Notes: a model not told the origin generated them from the letters alone. Shown: positions 23,042 to 34,139, counted from the first letter of the stretch. The stretch is DNA of 64,000 nt from Dermanyssus gallinae (GCA_003439945.1 QVRM01002221.1:147501-211500), one strand, 5' to 3'. A program made the numbers and translations.

Positions 23042-25698
23042 CAATCACGTGGCCGCTTCGACTAGGCTAGGCCGAGACCACTTCAGAAGAGTGCCACGAA
23101 CGGATGCTGCGTTTCCACGTGGTACGTCAAGATCCAGACGTTGTTTAAGGAAGGACGACAATCTGCTATCACCGGCTGACATATTTAACATAGTGACGAC
23201 TTTGTGAATTAGCTGTCTGGTCCGAACACCAGGAGCACCCAAGGTCTCAAACGCGAGAGGCCAGAATTCGTGGGGATACCAAATTGATGAGTATTTTTTA
23301 GCTTGTTGGTCTCCGCAAGATGGGCTGCATAACCAGCTTGGGATGCGCCGCCACCGACCATAGTAGGTGCTAGGGAGTCGGTAACGGTTGCATCCCAAAC
23401 CAGCATTTTGCCTTGGGTGTAAGTGTCATCCCATCTGGACGCCTGCCGTCCTCCGCACAGAGGCCCGTGGGTTCAAGGATGCACGGACGACCGCATGACC
23501 TAAGGGCTCTGCTGAAGGTATCATTGATAGCGGCATGTCTAGAGCGTCGGCCTGCGCTGATGATACACGACAGGCCGTGATGTCCCAGTTTGTCGACGGG
23601 GTGACCACATTGACACCGATGCGGGCTAACTAGGTCTGTCCCTAGTCGTAGGCCTACTGCTATGCGAATCGTCTCGTCATCGAGAAGGGTACCTATGGGT
23701 GCACTGGGAAGTGCGTGTAACCAGGCGCCTGAATCCTTGGCGGACACGGCATTTAGGCGAGCTCTGGTCGTGCCGTCGGCACTCTCATTAAAGAGACGTC
23801 GTTGTACCTCAGCGTGCAAAGAGGCGCTCTAGTCACGTTGGGATAGTACGTTGTCAGGCCTGCCTCCGCAGCGGGCCTCAAGATTTTCCTGAAGCTGGGC
23901 TAAGCTGCTTCTAAACTGGCCGACTCCTGGTGTATCTAAAAGAGGGATTGCCCTGCTTTCTGCGCTTAGCATTGATGAGACTATGGCAGGACCGGCCAGG
24001 GTCTCCAGATTCGGAATTCCGAGGCCCCCTTTAGAGACGGGCAGTAATGCCTGTTGCCGTGCGCTAGATGGTAGAGATGTGTTCAGCAGGGCCTCGAGGG
24101 TAGACAGTGTCGATTCGTTGAGCGCTTGCTTGTCTTCGGCCCGATTAGATAGGTCAGCTTCTCGAAGAAGATGGATAAGTCTTAAGGAAGAAAAAGAAGA
24201 CCTGAGTAAGAAGAGTCCCCGATGAGCTCCTAGAAGAGGAAGGCGAGCGGCGGCATTTTCCAGCTTTAATCTCCAACGCTCGATTGCTGCTGTAAGCCCT
24301 TCGGGACGAAGTGACACACCTAGTAGCTCCAGATCGTCCTTGGCGGTCACCTTGCAGCCGGGAAGGAGATCTTGGAATAACTGTATATCAGGTGAAGCCT
24401 CATGGGTAGAGCCAAGGATGCACACTTCGCATTTGGCAGGATTTAACTCCAAACCAGATGTTACACCGAAGTCAAGGACCCGTCGGATGTCCTCGGCTAC
24501 CGTATGAACGTTTCCTCCTAATAGGCCATCGTCAAGGTACCAGAGGTTCAGTGAGCTCTTAAAGGAATCTACTAGGTCATTGATACCCAGACAAAACAGG
24601 GGTGGTGCTAAGGGGTCTCCCTGCTGCAGTCCGGTGGCGGACGAAATCACATGCTCAGGCAGAACCAGGTGGGAAGGATGCCGGTATGCCAGCCCGACGT
24701 GGTGTAATAGATGAGGGGCGTGGGATGCAACGGCCTTCATCAGATGATCGCGTCTCATACTGTTAAAAGCGTTTCTAAAACCAAGCTTTACAAGAACCCC
24801 TGGAGGTTCGCGCGAATCGAGAAAGGCACGGGTTGCGTGATTGACTACCTCGCCACCTGGCGTCGCAAATCCCAACTGATGTGCACCAGTTGCGTGAGAA
24901 ATAACGGCTTTGTTGTGCTTGTATCCGATTTTCGCGGCGAGTCTGCGTAGTGTAGACCAACACGCAATTGTACGTACCGATCCGTCCTTTTTCTTAAGAG
25001 CAAATAGTCTTGCGCCAAATATCAACGGTTGGAGGCAAGAACGGGGGTTGCCCCAAAGTAGAATGTCTACAACCTTTGCCAATGCGGAGAGAAAATTAGC
25101 GGCGACGTCTTCAAGGGACGGGGAAAGAAGGTCCATTAACAACCGCGGTCTCATGAAGTCTAGCCCTGCGGCGGAGCTCTTGGAGAAGCTCTTAATATAG
25201 ATAGGGCCGATACGCAAGAATGGGGAGAGGCAATTACGTCTGACAGGCGCATATCTCGGGAGAAATCGCGAAGGTTGTTGCGTATTATGACTGAGAGGGA
25301 TGAAGCGTCGTTGCCGGCGCGGGGGAGTCCAAGGACGACGGGAGCAAAAGAGAAAAGACTATACCATGCTTCGACGCCGTTATCAGATGAAACTGCTGTG
25401 AGCACACGGGTAAGAGCTTCAGCCACTTGTCTCCTGACTGATTTTGGTATGATTCGAATCAGCCTAATTCGCCCCATAACAGCTTGAATATCCTCCAAGA
25501 TTTGTGTCGGTTGCAAACGGGGGGCTCAGGGGTCGTCGGTATTGGGGAGGTAGTGTCAGTGGCGGTCGAGTGTTTAGCTGATATATGTCTTGTTAGGCCA
25601 CGCCGCATGTACCGACCGTCGCATAGTTGGCATTTAATAGTAGATGGAGTAGCGCGTGACGCTTCTCCGCCTTGAGCTGAGTGATTATAGTCATTCAT
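23042..25698 (-). pseudogene. ORF2: C2H2 finger, reverse transcriptase, restriction-like endonuclease
   Basis: Proposed start 'MNDYNHS' (25698). A C-x2-C-x11-H-x4-H finger ('CQLCDGRY...RHISAKH') follows, as in R2-group N-termini. After a frameshift near 25500 and a deletion near 25200 comes the reverse transcriptase (25217-23829, 462 codons). It has 'IFGARLFALKKKDGSVRTI', motif A 'VKLGFRNAFNS' (the catalytic Asp is Gly), motif B 'GLQQGDPLAPPLF' and motif C 'WYLDDGLLG'. A stop precedes the C-terminal part: 'CQCGHPVDKLGHHGLSC' (C-x-C-x8-H-x4-C), 'RRPDGMTL', a frameshift, then 'LVWDATVTDSLAP'. This is the R/K-PD...D arrangement of the R2-type endonuclease. The ending is 'RGNAASVRGTL', about 15 codons before the stop. 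Such enzymes nick target DNA and prime reverse transcription from the nick; this copy cannot. Confidence 0.78.
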
Positions 25699-25867
25699 GG
25701 TTGTACGATTCGTCGTAGGTTGTCCACTAACGGTAACAGCTGTAACGGCGGCTCCAAAAGCTCTAATAAAGCCTTGAATTTGGCCGATATCTCTGGGCTT
25801 AACCCTATAAGAATTTGGGACAGTCCGAGAGAGGTGCTTTTGGAGCACGGCACAGCCGGGATCGCCT

Positions 25868-27264
25868 TACGTGTACGCCTGACGGGTGTTTTGATTCGGC
25901 GTTGTCTTAAAACAGGCGACCTGCGGCGTGACCGCGCTGACGATCTTCCTCCTTTTTTGGTGGGGATTTATATGGGCGCCGGGAGTAGCAGCTGTGGTGT
26001 AGGGTCTTTGTGTGACTGAGATACTCCGCGGACGGCGCAAGCGTAAGAAGGTTGTTTTGGAATCTGAGATGTGCTGTCTGCAGACAGGGCTGATGTGGGA
26101 GACACATTGGTGATTTCGGCCGCCGGGTGCAGCACCTTTACCTGTTGCAGTGTGCGGGCTTCCAGTATAATTCGGTTTCTTTCCCGAAGGTAAGCCAAGC
26201 GAGGGCAGGCAGACAAGCCCGCCGCGTGGGCACCACGACAGTTCGCACATCTCGCCGAATTTGGGCAGCTTGCTGCTAGGTGTCCGGAGGTGCCGCACTT
26301 ATTGCATACTTGGGGCATTGTGCACCTGTCGGCGAAGTGCCCCGGCCTCAGACATTTGTGACATAACTTGGGTTGGTCTGGCTCAAGAACCACTTGATGA
26401 GTTTGATATCCAAGAAATATGGATGGCGGAGGTTGGCGCGTAAAGGAAATAATCACTTTACTGAGCACAACTCTCGCTCTGTTTCGCATGTAAGACAATC
26501 GTTTTACATGATTGACTTCATGTGGTTCCAGCTCGCGTTGTATCTCTTCTTCGGTGATAGACACTGGAACTCCGTGTATCCGGGCTTTAAATATCGATAG
26601 GGATGGGCTGTGTGCGACCACGGGTAAGTTCCCTAGAGTTGAAATCGAAAGCACCCGGCATGCGTCTTCGATTCGCGAGAGCCACACGATAATGGACTTC
26701 CTGTCGCCGCATATACTGCATCCGGGAGCCACGTCGTATATGTGTTTATACGTCGATAACATCGAGCCTTCAGGAAACTCTGCTGAGGCTTCGCCTTCGG
26801 CTGGCTCTCTTCGAATAATCACCTTGAAAGTTCCTAGTTCACCAGACGATATACTCTCCTTTAGTTTAGCTAGGCTTTTCTGCTCGCAGGACGCAGTTAG
26901 TTTTTTTTCTGCGGGTTACCACGCGAGTAAACCCGTCGTCGTTTGTATCGACGGCCTTGTCGTCTTCAGCGCTCGTATAGAGTGAAGATAACTTTTTGCG
27001 CTTAGAGTCTATGACGCGCTCTTCTATCGTGACGCTCCCAACGCATGGACCAGGCGCGGGGTTGTTCGGTAAGGATGAGCTCGGCTCACCAAATACATCC
27101 GTCGTCGGCGTATCGTGGGTGTTTGCCGTGATCTCCTTCGGGGCATCGGTCTGATCAGCACACGTACTGGCGTCGGCCGAGCCTTGCCGTAATCTGGATA
27201 TATCCAGGGTGGCCGGCGGGGCAGTACTACCCCTGCTAGGCGGCATCGTGATTTTTGTAGGCAA
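25868..27264 (-). pseudogene. ORF1: gag-like zinc-knuckle protein
   Basis: Starts with 'MPTKITMPPSRG' (27264). A low-complexity, acidic and basic N-terminal region runs to 26870. A frameshift leads into 26822-25968. There follow 'EGSMLSTYKHIYDVAPG', an RRM-like stretch ending 'IFKARIHGVPVSITEEEI', the segment 'SKVIISFTRQPPPSIFLG', then three knuckles: 'CHKCLRPGHFADRC', 'CNKCGTSGHLAASC' and 'CANCRGAHAAGLSAC'. This is the ORF1 type known from Jockey, CR1 and related LINEs, an RNA-binding, particle-forming protein. A further frame change near 25970 probably carries it on to about 25700, where ORF2 starts. It lies immediately upstream of ORF2 on the same strand. Confidence 0.75.
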
Positions 27265-27360
27265 TCGATATGTTTTACGTTGATAATTTCAACTAGGTAA
27301 AACGTAAAATGCAATCAATTTAATTAAAACGATCTAAAAATTAATTAAAATCCGGCGACA

Positions 27361-27432
27361 CGCGCGCGATTTGAACCCGGGACTTTGAGTGCGAGGCGGC
27401 GTCCTCCCGTCTCGTCCACACGGTCACCTGCC
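27361..27432 (-). other. tRNA-like sequence (SINE head or tRNA remnant)
   Basis: On the minus strand, an A-box-like 'ggtgaccgtgtgg' (27416-27428) and a B-box-like 'gggttcaaatc' (27369-27379) are about 37 bp apart, as in tRNA genes. The ends do not pair into an acceptor stem, so it is not a functional tRNA. It lies about 100 bp upstream of the minus gag start and between the two head-to-head elements. It could be a SINE, a remnant target gene, or part of the element's 5' leader. Confidence 0.45.
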
Positions 27433-27539
27433 TACACGTTGGTCTCTCGCGATAGGAGACCCCGAAGCGGCGCCAAACGTAAACAAACGCCTGTTTTTAT
27501 GACGGTGTCAATCCAACACGATCGCCTGTCAGGCTGAGT

Positions 27540-28155
27540 AGAGTTGAAACCCCAGCAGCACTACTTAGTGCACTTTGGAGTAGGCTACACACCCCTTCCG
27601 ACACCTTTTAGTCTATCCAGTCACTGTGGTAGTTTTTTTACGGTTGTCACTGTTAAACAGGGTAAACGGGTCAAATTAGCGGCAGCAAATTTTGAACACG
27701 TCTACTCTCTGCCAATTCGAACGCGAGAAAAAAACGTGGCTTTTACCGACGACGAGATACGAGACGAGCTAAGTAGTGCTTGAGTTACCGCTGTGCGGCG
27801 CCTCTACCACTCAACGCAGGCGGGTAAAATACCGCTCAATAAGGTGATTTTAACATTTGACCGCCAGCCACCAGCGTCAGTTTTTCTAGGTTTTGAGGTT
27901 CACCCGGTGATTCTTGAACCAGACCAGCCCAAACTGTGCTTTAACTGTTAGAGAGCGGGTAATTTTGCTGACAGATGCACTCTGCGAAGGGCTTGCAAAA
28001 AGTGTGGCAAGTCAGACCACTTGGCTGCAGAGTGTCCTAATCCTTCGAGGTGTGTCAACTGCAACGGGTCTCACGCGGCTAGTTCCCCCACTTGTGCACG
28101 TTTAGCCTACCTTCGTGAGAAGAGCCGAATTATCATGGAAGCTAGGACCCTTTGA
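27540..28155 (+). pseudogene. Gag-like ORF1, plus copy (5' truncated)
   Basis: The frame carries 'NVAFTDDEIRDELSSA', a stop, 'NKVILTFDRQPPASVFLGF', 'VILEPDQPKLCFNC', a stop in the first knuckle, then 'CKKCGKSDHLAAEC' and 'CVNCNGSHAASSPTC', and finally 'LAYLREKSRIIMEARTL'. It aligns along its length with the minus gag. The part before the RRM-like region is missing or unrecognisable. Confidence 0.75.
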
Positions 28156-28229
28156 CAGGTGCAGACGGTTAATCTATCTGCAGTTATCACAGAAGAAGCG
28201 CAGTGCCCGGTTCCTGTGGGAGAGTCTAC

Positions 28230-30728
28230 ACGGGGCGTCACGGACGACTCCACCAGGCAGTATCGGAACCACCTTGTCGGACCTGGCAAAAGTACTCCAG
28301 GGTATTAGTCGTGACCTGGCAGCCACACTCACGACGATTGCCGAAGCATTAAAGCCGTTATTAGCTTTGCTGCCGCGCTCTCTCACAGTGATTATCAAAA
28401 GGAACCTTCGCGATTTTTCGCAGGGTACACCATGAAACTAGGACGACTACCAGGAGGGACCCCGAAGATGAGATCTGTAGACGCGCCATAGTCAAGCTCT
28501 CCGAAGGGGACGTCACTGGCGCCGCCAGGCTCATGGGCTCTACGGATACATTTATATGTCAGTCCGAAAGCCTTGAATCTCTTCGAGACAAACATCCGCA
28601 AGCCCCCTCGGACCTTTGCTTGCCATCTCGTCCCCCTACTATGCTGCCATCCACTACCTCTAGCGACGAAGTGCGCCCGGCCGTGAGATCCTTTCCTAGG
28701 AGCTCTGCAGCAGGTATTGACTTCCTTAAGCCTCGACTTCTTCAGGACCTCCTGTCCGCTGTCTTAGGATCCGTCGCCGATAGACTGGCAGATGCACTGG
28801 AAAAGGTTGTAGACATTCTTTGGTGGGGATCTCCCCCTATAGCCTTTCAACCTATTACATTTGGGGCACGACTATTTGCTCTCAAGAAGAAAGACGGCTC
28901 TATCCGTCCGATAGCATGCTCGTCCACACTCCGGAGGTTGGCTTCAAAAATAGGGTGCGCTGCCAACAAAGCTGAAATATTATCGGCAATTGGTCACCAT
29001 CAGCTGGGTTTTGCAACTACTGGCGGGACGGAGATCGGAATTCACACCTCTCGTGCATTTATAAACTCCCGCAGTAGCCCGGCTGTCCGGATGAAGCTGG
29101 ATTTTAGGAATGCCTTTAATAGCGTCAGAAGAGACCACTTGCTAAACGCGGTGAAATGCTACGCCCCGCAAATGTTTCACCAGGTACATGCGGCTTATGC
29201 TCAACCGTCGCACTTGGTTCTGCCACACGCGACTATAGCTTCGCAGTCGGGCCTCCAACAAGGAGACCCTTAAGGTCCACCGCTGTGCTGCCTCTGCGTA
29301 AAGGACTTGATCGACTCCCTACAAAGTCCTCTAAATGCCTGGTACCTAGACGACGATGTGCTTGGGGGTGACCTAGCTACGGTAGTCGGTGATATGCACA
29401 GAGTTCTAGATTTCGAGAGGGTGAGTGGTCTATCCCTAAACCCTGGGAAATGCGAGGTCTACATCACGGGCCCACGGGGCTACCTGGGGCTCTAGACGCG
29501 TGGAGAGAAAAGCTTGAAGTAGCCGTCAGCCGTCTTCCATCGCTGGGATCTCATCGCGGAATGTACCTACTGATGTGCTTTTCGGCGGCCCGGATTACTC
29601 ACTTACTTAGAGGGGCTAATTGTTTTGACTTGACCGAGAACCTTCGAGCTTTTAACGAGTGGACCTTGAAGACACTGGAACTGCTCCTGAACGTACGCCT
29701 CTCACCCGATGCAGGCTTGCAGGCTCTGCTTCCCATATCTTAGGTGGACTGGGAATGCCAGACGCAGTAGCGTTGGCTGGGCCTGCCATCGTCTCATCTA
29801 TGTCCCAGGCATTGTAAAAGGCCAAACGGTTACTGGACGATACAGGTCAAAGTGTATACGATCACACTTTGGCAGGCTTACTTGAGAGATTAGCCTCTCT
29901 GTGCGGTGCCATACCCACTGACACCCTTTCCCAGAAAGGCTGGTCGACCCCACTGCAGGAGAAGACGTTTGCGCATCTCCTTATGCAAGCCCCCACTACG
30001 ACTGACAAGGCTAGGCTACGGGCGGGCTTCTCAAAAAGTGCCGGCGCCTAGTTAGAGGCTCTCCCCAGTGCTCAGTTAGGCACTCTATTAGATAACGAGA
30101 CTGTTCGGATTAGTGCGGGGCTACGCCTGGGGACAGCTCTCGTTATCTCCCATCAATGTAAATGCGGCGATCAAGTGGGGCCACTGGCACACCATGGCCT
30201 CTCTTGTTCCTTAAGCTCAGGTCGTCGAGCCCGACACGCCGCACTTAACGAGACATTTAGCCGAGCTTTGAGGTCGGCCGGCTTTCCTTGCATTCTCGAG
30301 CCTCCTGGCCTCTGCAGGAATGATGGGAAGCGACCGGACGGCCTGACACTAACGTCCTTCGAGATGGGTCGCATGCTGGTATGGGATGCAACCGTTACTG
30401 ACTCATTAGCCCCCTCAATGGTCAGTGCGGGAGCGGAACATGCTGGACACGCGTCTATGTTGGCGGAAGCCAATAAGTGCAGAAAATATGCCAGTATCAC
30501 TTACCCCCACGACTTTTGTCCACTGACATTCGAGACATTAGGAGACCTGGCCCGAAGACGCATAAACTTATTCAACGTGTCGGCAAGGCGCTCAATTGTT
30601 TGACAGGGGACCGTAGAGCTGTCAAGTACCTGCACCAGAGACTATCGCTGGACATTCAGCGGGGTAACGCCGCCTCTGTGCGTGGAACTCTGCCAGACTG
30701 GACACGCCCGAACCTGGAGGATATGTGA
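28230..30728 (+). pseudogene. ORF2: reverse transcriptase and restriction-like endonuclease, plus copy
   Basis: The pieces, in order, are 'LTVIIKRNLRDFS' (about 28380), 'FGARLFALKKKDGSIRPI', motif A 'MKLDFRNAFNSVRRD' with the catalytic Asp kept (about 29100), motif B 'SGLQQGDP' followed by a TAA, and motif C 'WYLDDDVLGG' (about 29340). Then come 'ALLPIS', 'RISAGLRLGTAL' in a shifted frame, the zinc motif 'CKCGDQVGPLAHHGLSC', 'KRPDGLTLTSFEMG', 'MLVWDATVTDSLAPS', and the ending 'LSLDIQRGNAASVRGTLPDW' before TGA at 30726-30728. At least three stops and two frameshifts make it inactive, but every catalytic motif can be read. Confidence 0.78.
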
Positions 30729-30846
30729 CGTTTTCACTTGATTTATCTAGTGTACACGTTCATAAGGACAATTGTTGCCTCTTGCATATAAGCAAATAAA
30801 ACTGTAACTAAAGTTTGGATACTTGAGTATATGAGAGGCCTAGCCA

Positions 30847-30909
<63 letters not shown>
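30729..30909 (+). other. 3' UTR and (TA)n tail of the plus element
   Basis: The sequence 'ttgcatataagcaaataaaactgtaactaaa' contains AATAAA and is nearly repeated at 44565-44596 ('tcgcatataggcaaataaaactgtaactaaa'). The TA tract begins about 50 bp later at 30848. Confidence 0.65.
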
Positions 30910-30912
<3 letters not shown>

Positions 30913-31072
30913 AATGTATGCAGCGCGTACCTTCCATCGGCCTAGTCGGCCACCAACCACCGCGCCCTGCAAAACTTCACGAGAACTTACGTGCAAGACG
31001 ACGAGTGAACTTTTCTCCCTGATGCTTTTTGAAAGAATAACGCTGGAATAAGGGAAAAGCTAAATAGTTATA

Positions 31073-31099
31073 CGAGGTGTGTTTAAAAAGTATCGCGAC
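31073..31099 (+). repeat. mariner left terminal inverted repeat
   Basis: Starts 'cgaggtgtgtttaaaaag'. It matches the reverse complement of 32365-32391 over 27 bp with one mismatch (T against C). Confidence 0.9.
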
Positions 31100-31277
31100 T
31101 TTTGAATTTTCGCGGGTTACGTATATTCGAATTTCGATTTTTTGTAGCGTTATGTTGGTACTCATGTCTCTCACTTATGCCGACAAGCTCGGCCATTTTG
31201 AATGTTCACTTAATTGTTGACAGCTGCTTTGCTTGCACGTGTTTTGGATCGTCTTCGATTTTTACCTATTCAAAAAA

Positions 31278-32337
31278 ATGGATCAAAGAACCTGTATCAA
31301 ATTTTGTGTGAAAAACGAAATTAAGTGCGCGGATGCATTCCGAATGTTGACTGTGGCATACGGAGAAGCTACCTTGGACCGAAGCAACGTTTATCGGTGG
31401 TACAAAATGTTCTCAGAAGGCCGAGAAGATATGAACGACGAAGAGCGTGCCGGACGCCCGAGCACTTCAACAACAGACGAAAAAATTAATGAAGTGGAGA
31501 AAATGGTATTGGCCAATCGTCGAATCACCGTTAGAGAAGTTGCTGAGGACCTAAACATATCGATTGGCTCGTGCCATTCGATTTTTATCAATGATTTGGG
31601 CATGAGACGGGTCGCCGCGAAATTCGTACCAAAATTGCTCAATTGCGACCAAAAACAGCATCGCATGAACATTGCTAATGAGATGTTGGACTCTGTCCGC
31701 GACGACCCAAATTTGCTCCAGAGGGTCATAATGGTGACGAATCGTGGGTTTATGGTTATGACGTGGAAACCAAAGCTCAATCATCTCAATGGAAGCTGCC
31801 GCACGAACCAAGACCGAAAAAAGCGCGCCAAGTTCGGTCGAATGTGAAAGTTTTGCTGACAGTTTTCTTCGATTGCAGGGGCGTGGTGCATCATGAGTTC
31901 TTGCCACAGGGTAGAACGGTCAATAAGGAATATTACCTGCAAGTTATGCGCAATTTGCGCGAAGCAATCCGCCAGAAACGCCCGGATTTGTGGAAGAACA
32001 AAAATTGGCTTTTGCACCACGTTAACGCCCCTGCTCACACATCGTTACTTGTGCGCGAGTTTTTGGCCAAAAACAACACACTAATGGTGCCGCAGCCACC
32101 GTATTCCCCAGATCTGGCCCCCTGTGACTTTTTCTTGTTCCCTAAACTGAAGAGGCCCATGAAAGGACGACGTTACGCTACGCTTGACGAGATAAAGACG
32201 GCATCGAAGGAGGAGCTGAACAAGAGAAAAAAAATGGTTTTTTGAAGTGCTTCGAAGATTGGAAAAACCGTTGGCACAAGTGTATAATATCTCATGGGGA
32301 TTACTTTGAAGGGGACAAAATAGATATTCATGAATAA
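31278..32337 (+). pseudogene. mariner transposase
   Basis: N-terminal helix-turn-helix region from 'MDQRTCIKFCVKNEIK' with 'NVYRWYKMFSEGRED' and 'ERAGRPSTSTT', then the second DNA-binding part 'RITVREVAEDLNIS'. A one-base loss near 31728 destroys the first catalytic motif in frame: the DNA for the usual GDESWVYGYD is present at about 31733-31764 but shifted. The second catalytic motif, usually HHDNAPAH, reads 'LHHVNAPAHTS', so the Asp is Val. The third is intact in 'YSPDLAPCDFFLFP', giving the DD34D spacing. Another frameshift near 32230 precedes the normal C-terminus, which can be read to TAA at 32335-32337 ('CFEDWKNRWHKC'). The protein would excise and insert the element by cut and paste at TA; this copy cannot. 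Confidence 0.88.
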
Positions 32338-32364
32338 ATGAATAATTTTTGAAAAAACACAAAC

Positions 32365-32391
32365 GTCGCGATACTTTTTGAACACACCTCG
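32365..32391 (-). repeat. mariner right terminal inverted repeat
   Basis: Reverse complement starts 'cgaggtgtgttcaaaaag'. It is followed directly by the TA target duplicate. Confidence 0.9.
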
Positions 32392-32541
32392 TATTGCGCT
32401 TATACCGTTCCAGTGTTCTAGCATGGAAGGATGTGTAGACGCCGTGTGTACGTCATGTGAGCAGCGAGATGCATGCCATGGACAAGTCAGTCAGTTCGAA
32501 GAAGACGGTTTTATTTCTTCTTTCTCTCTACATGCCCTTAT

Positions 32542-32577
<36 letters not shown>

Positions 32578-33285
32578 AGGCATGGGAAGAGACCATAACC
32601 ATGGTAATAAGACAGATTTGCGAGAGATGGTCTCCAGAGCGGGTCCCCAGAGTTACCCATCCCGAAGTATAGGACCCCCTGCAAAATGGTATAAAAGAGT
32701 TCGTGGAATACATCCTGGGTTCGACCCGGGCCTGGGAATTGGGAGCGGAAGTAGGACAGGAGCTGCGATGTTTTTATTTTTTGCCCGGAGAAAATATGTT
32801 GAAATGTATTTATTTAGGTCTGTTAGTTGCACACTGACGCCGACGCAATTCGGCTACGGCAAAAAAAAGGAGGCCTTTGCCCGTGGGCAATGAACCAATT
32901 ATCGATGCAGTGTTTCCGCGTTAAATTTCAACCGACATTCTTTGTAGCAAGAACTGCCATGCTCTTCTATCGCCGGTTGACGCAGCGATTCTGGATCCCA
33001 GCTCTGTCAGAAAGCTCCTTGTCATTTTTCTCAATGGGCGTAGTGTCTCGAAGGCGATTGGTTAACCGATGAAGTTTTGCTCCAGTTCACGATACTTTGC
33101 CAGCTTGCGATCTTCAACGAGGCGAGCGGCTGCTCCGACCTTCCGGCTTGTATAGCGAGCATATGAAAACCAACGTGCAAGACACGGTGATGTCTTGCAC
33201 GAGGCAGCGACCTTCATTCCATGGAACTAGAGTCAGGCCGCCCGGACGCAGTTGACTTTTGGGCTGACAGACCTACCGGCTCTTT

Positions 33286-33342
33286 GACTGCAGGTATGTG
33301 GGCTGACTGCAGGTATGTGGGCTGACTGCAGGTATGTGGGCT
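33286..33342. repeat. 19-bp unit repeated three times
   Basis: Three exact copies of GACTGCAGGTATGTGGGCT lie in the endonuclease region of the beta element. The U2 copy (around 53098) has a single unit. The expansion replaces the sequence leading into the RPD-like motif. Confidence 0.9.
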
Positions 33343-34139
33343 GACTGCATTGCCCGATGTATTACATCGATCAAAGCCGAATGCCTTGAGAATCTACCGA
33401 CGCTCCTCTTACAAGCCAGAGCATGCTCACTCGTAGAAGACACTGCTAGGTCACATCTTGCACAGTTATGTGCGAAGTAGACTGATTCCCCCAAAAGCAG
33501 GTCGGAGACGATTCGGAGTGTAGTATTGTCCAGCATCGTTCCCAGCTGCGGTGAGGAAATGGCCTCAAGCCCTTTTCTGCTCATCGGATCGAACACGGCT
33601 CTCAGTCGCGCCTGCACTTTAACGTTGTTTGCCTGAATCATTAACCGCTCTTAAATCGACTTAACTATTTGAAAGTCCAAGGCCGATTGTGAAATGCGCT
33701 CAGGCAATGGACACTACTTTTCTGCATAGTAGCGGCAGGCTTGTTCCGATTGGGCGATGAAGCTTGTGTAGGCATTTGGTGATGCGATCCCTGACACCAA
33801 AGTCTCGGTTCTTTTTAGAGACTCGAGGTAGGTAAAAATGGCAATCCGCGAATCCCCATTCCCCCTGCGGACGTTGGGAGCGAACTTTGTAACCACGATG
33901 TTTGTCTAAGCTGAACGTTTAGGATATCCTGAAGGGTACTTCGCAAGGTTTCGTCGAACGATTAAAGCAGGTCCGGTTTGGCATAGGCTCGTGAGCAACG
34001 CAAGAGGTACATCAGCCTCGGAGTTGACAAACTCACGCGAAGCAGGTAGAGGGCTGGATGAGCGTCTAAGAGTCGCAGTCAGGAGCACCAGCAAACAAGG
34101 TCAGAGTCCTTTTCAGTTAAAGATACGCCAAGATGCTAA

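Larger units (their letters stand above)
22878..27264 (-). mobile_element. Two-ORF R2-group-like non-LTR retrotransposon, minus copy
   Basis: This is the most complete copy of the island family. In minus-strand order it has a gag-like ORF1 (27264-25868, zinc knuckles), ORF2 with an N-terminal C2H2 finger (start near 25698), reverse transcriptase with YLDD, a CCHC motif, an RPD...D restriction-like endonuclease, a short 3' UTR with AATAAA and a (TA)n tail. It has at least five frameshifts or deletions. Linkage of ORF1 to ORF2 is supported because the plus copy at 27540-30909 has the same order despite considerable protein divergence. The 5' end faces a tRNA-like sequence. No target-site duplication was found. 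Confidence 0.75.
27540..30909 (+). mobile_element. Two-ORF R2-group-like retrotransposon, plus copy
   Basis: Second copy of the family, head to head with the minus copy. It has a gag fragment (27540-28155), then polymerase and endonuclease (28230-30728), a 120-bp 3' UTR with AATAAA near 30794, and a (TA)n tail (30848-30909). An internal deletion joins the gag C-terminal region ('LSDLAKVLQGISRDL') directly to the ORF2 region ('LTVIIKRNLRDFS'), removing the C2H2 finger. Several stops are present. Protein similarity to the minus copy is high, but with many substitutions, so the two are independent insertions rather than an inverted duplicate. Confidence 0.75.
31073..32391 (+). mobile_element. 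mariner-family DNA transposon, inactive
   Basis: 1,319 bp bounded by inverted repeats and a TA on each side (31071-31072, 32392-32393), the target-site signature of mariner. Length is normal for the family. The transposase is frameshifted and has lost a catalytic Asp, but the ends look intact. The flanking sequence 30935-31070 is repeated at 50938-51065, where this insertion is absent. Confidence 0.9.

Noticed and set aside
31763..32245. Separate gene of 160 codons
   Set aside because: It is the second half of the mariner transposase in a shifted frame, not an independent gene.
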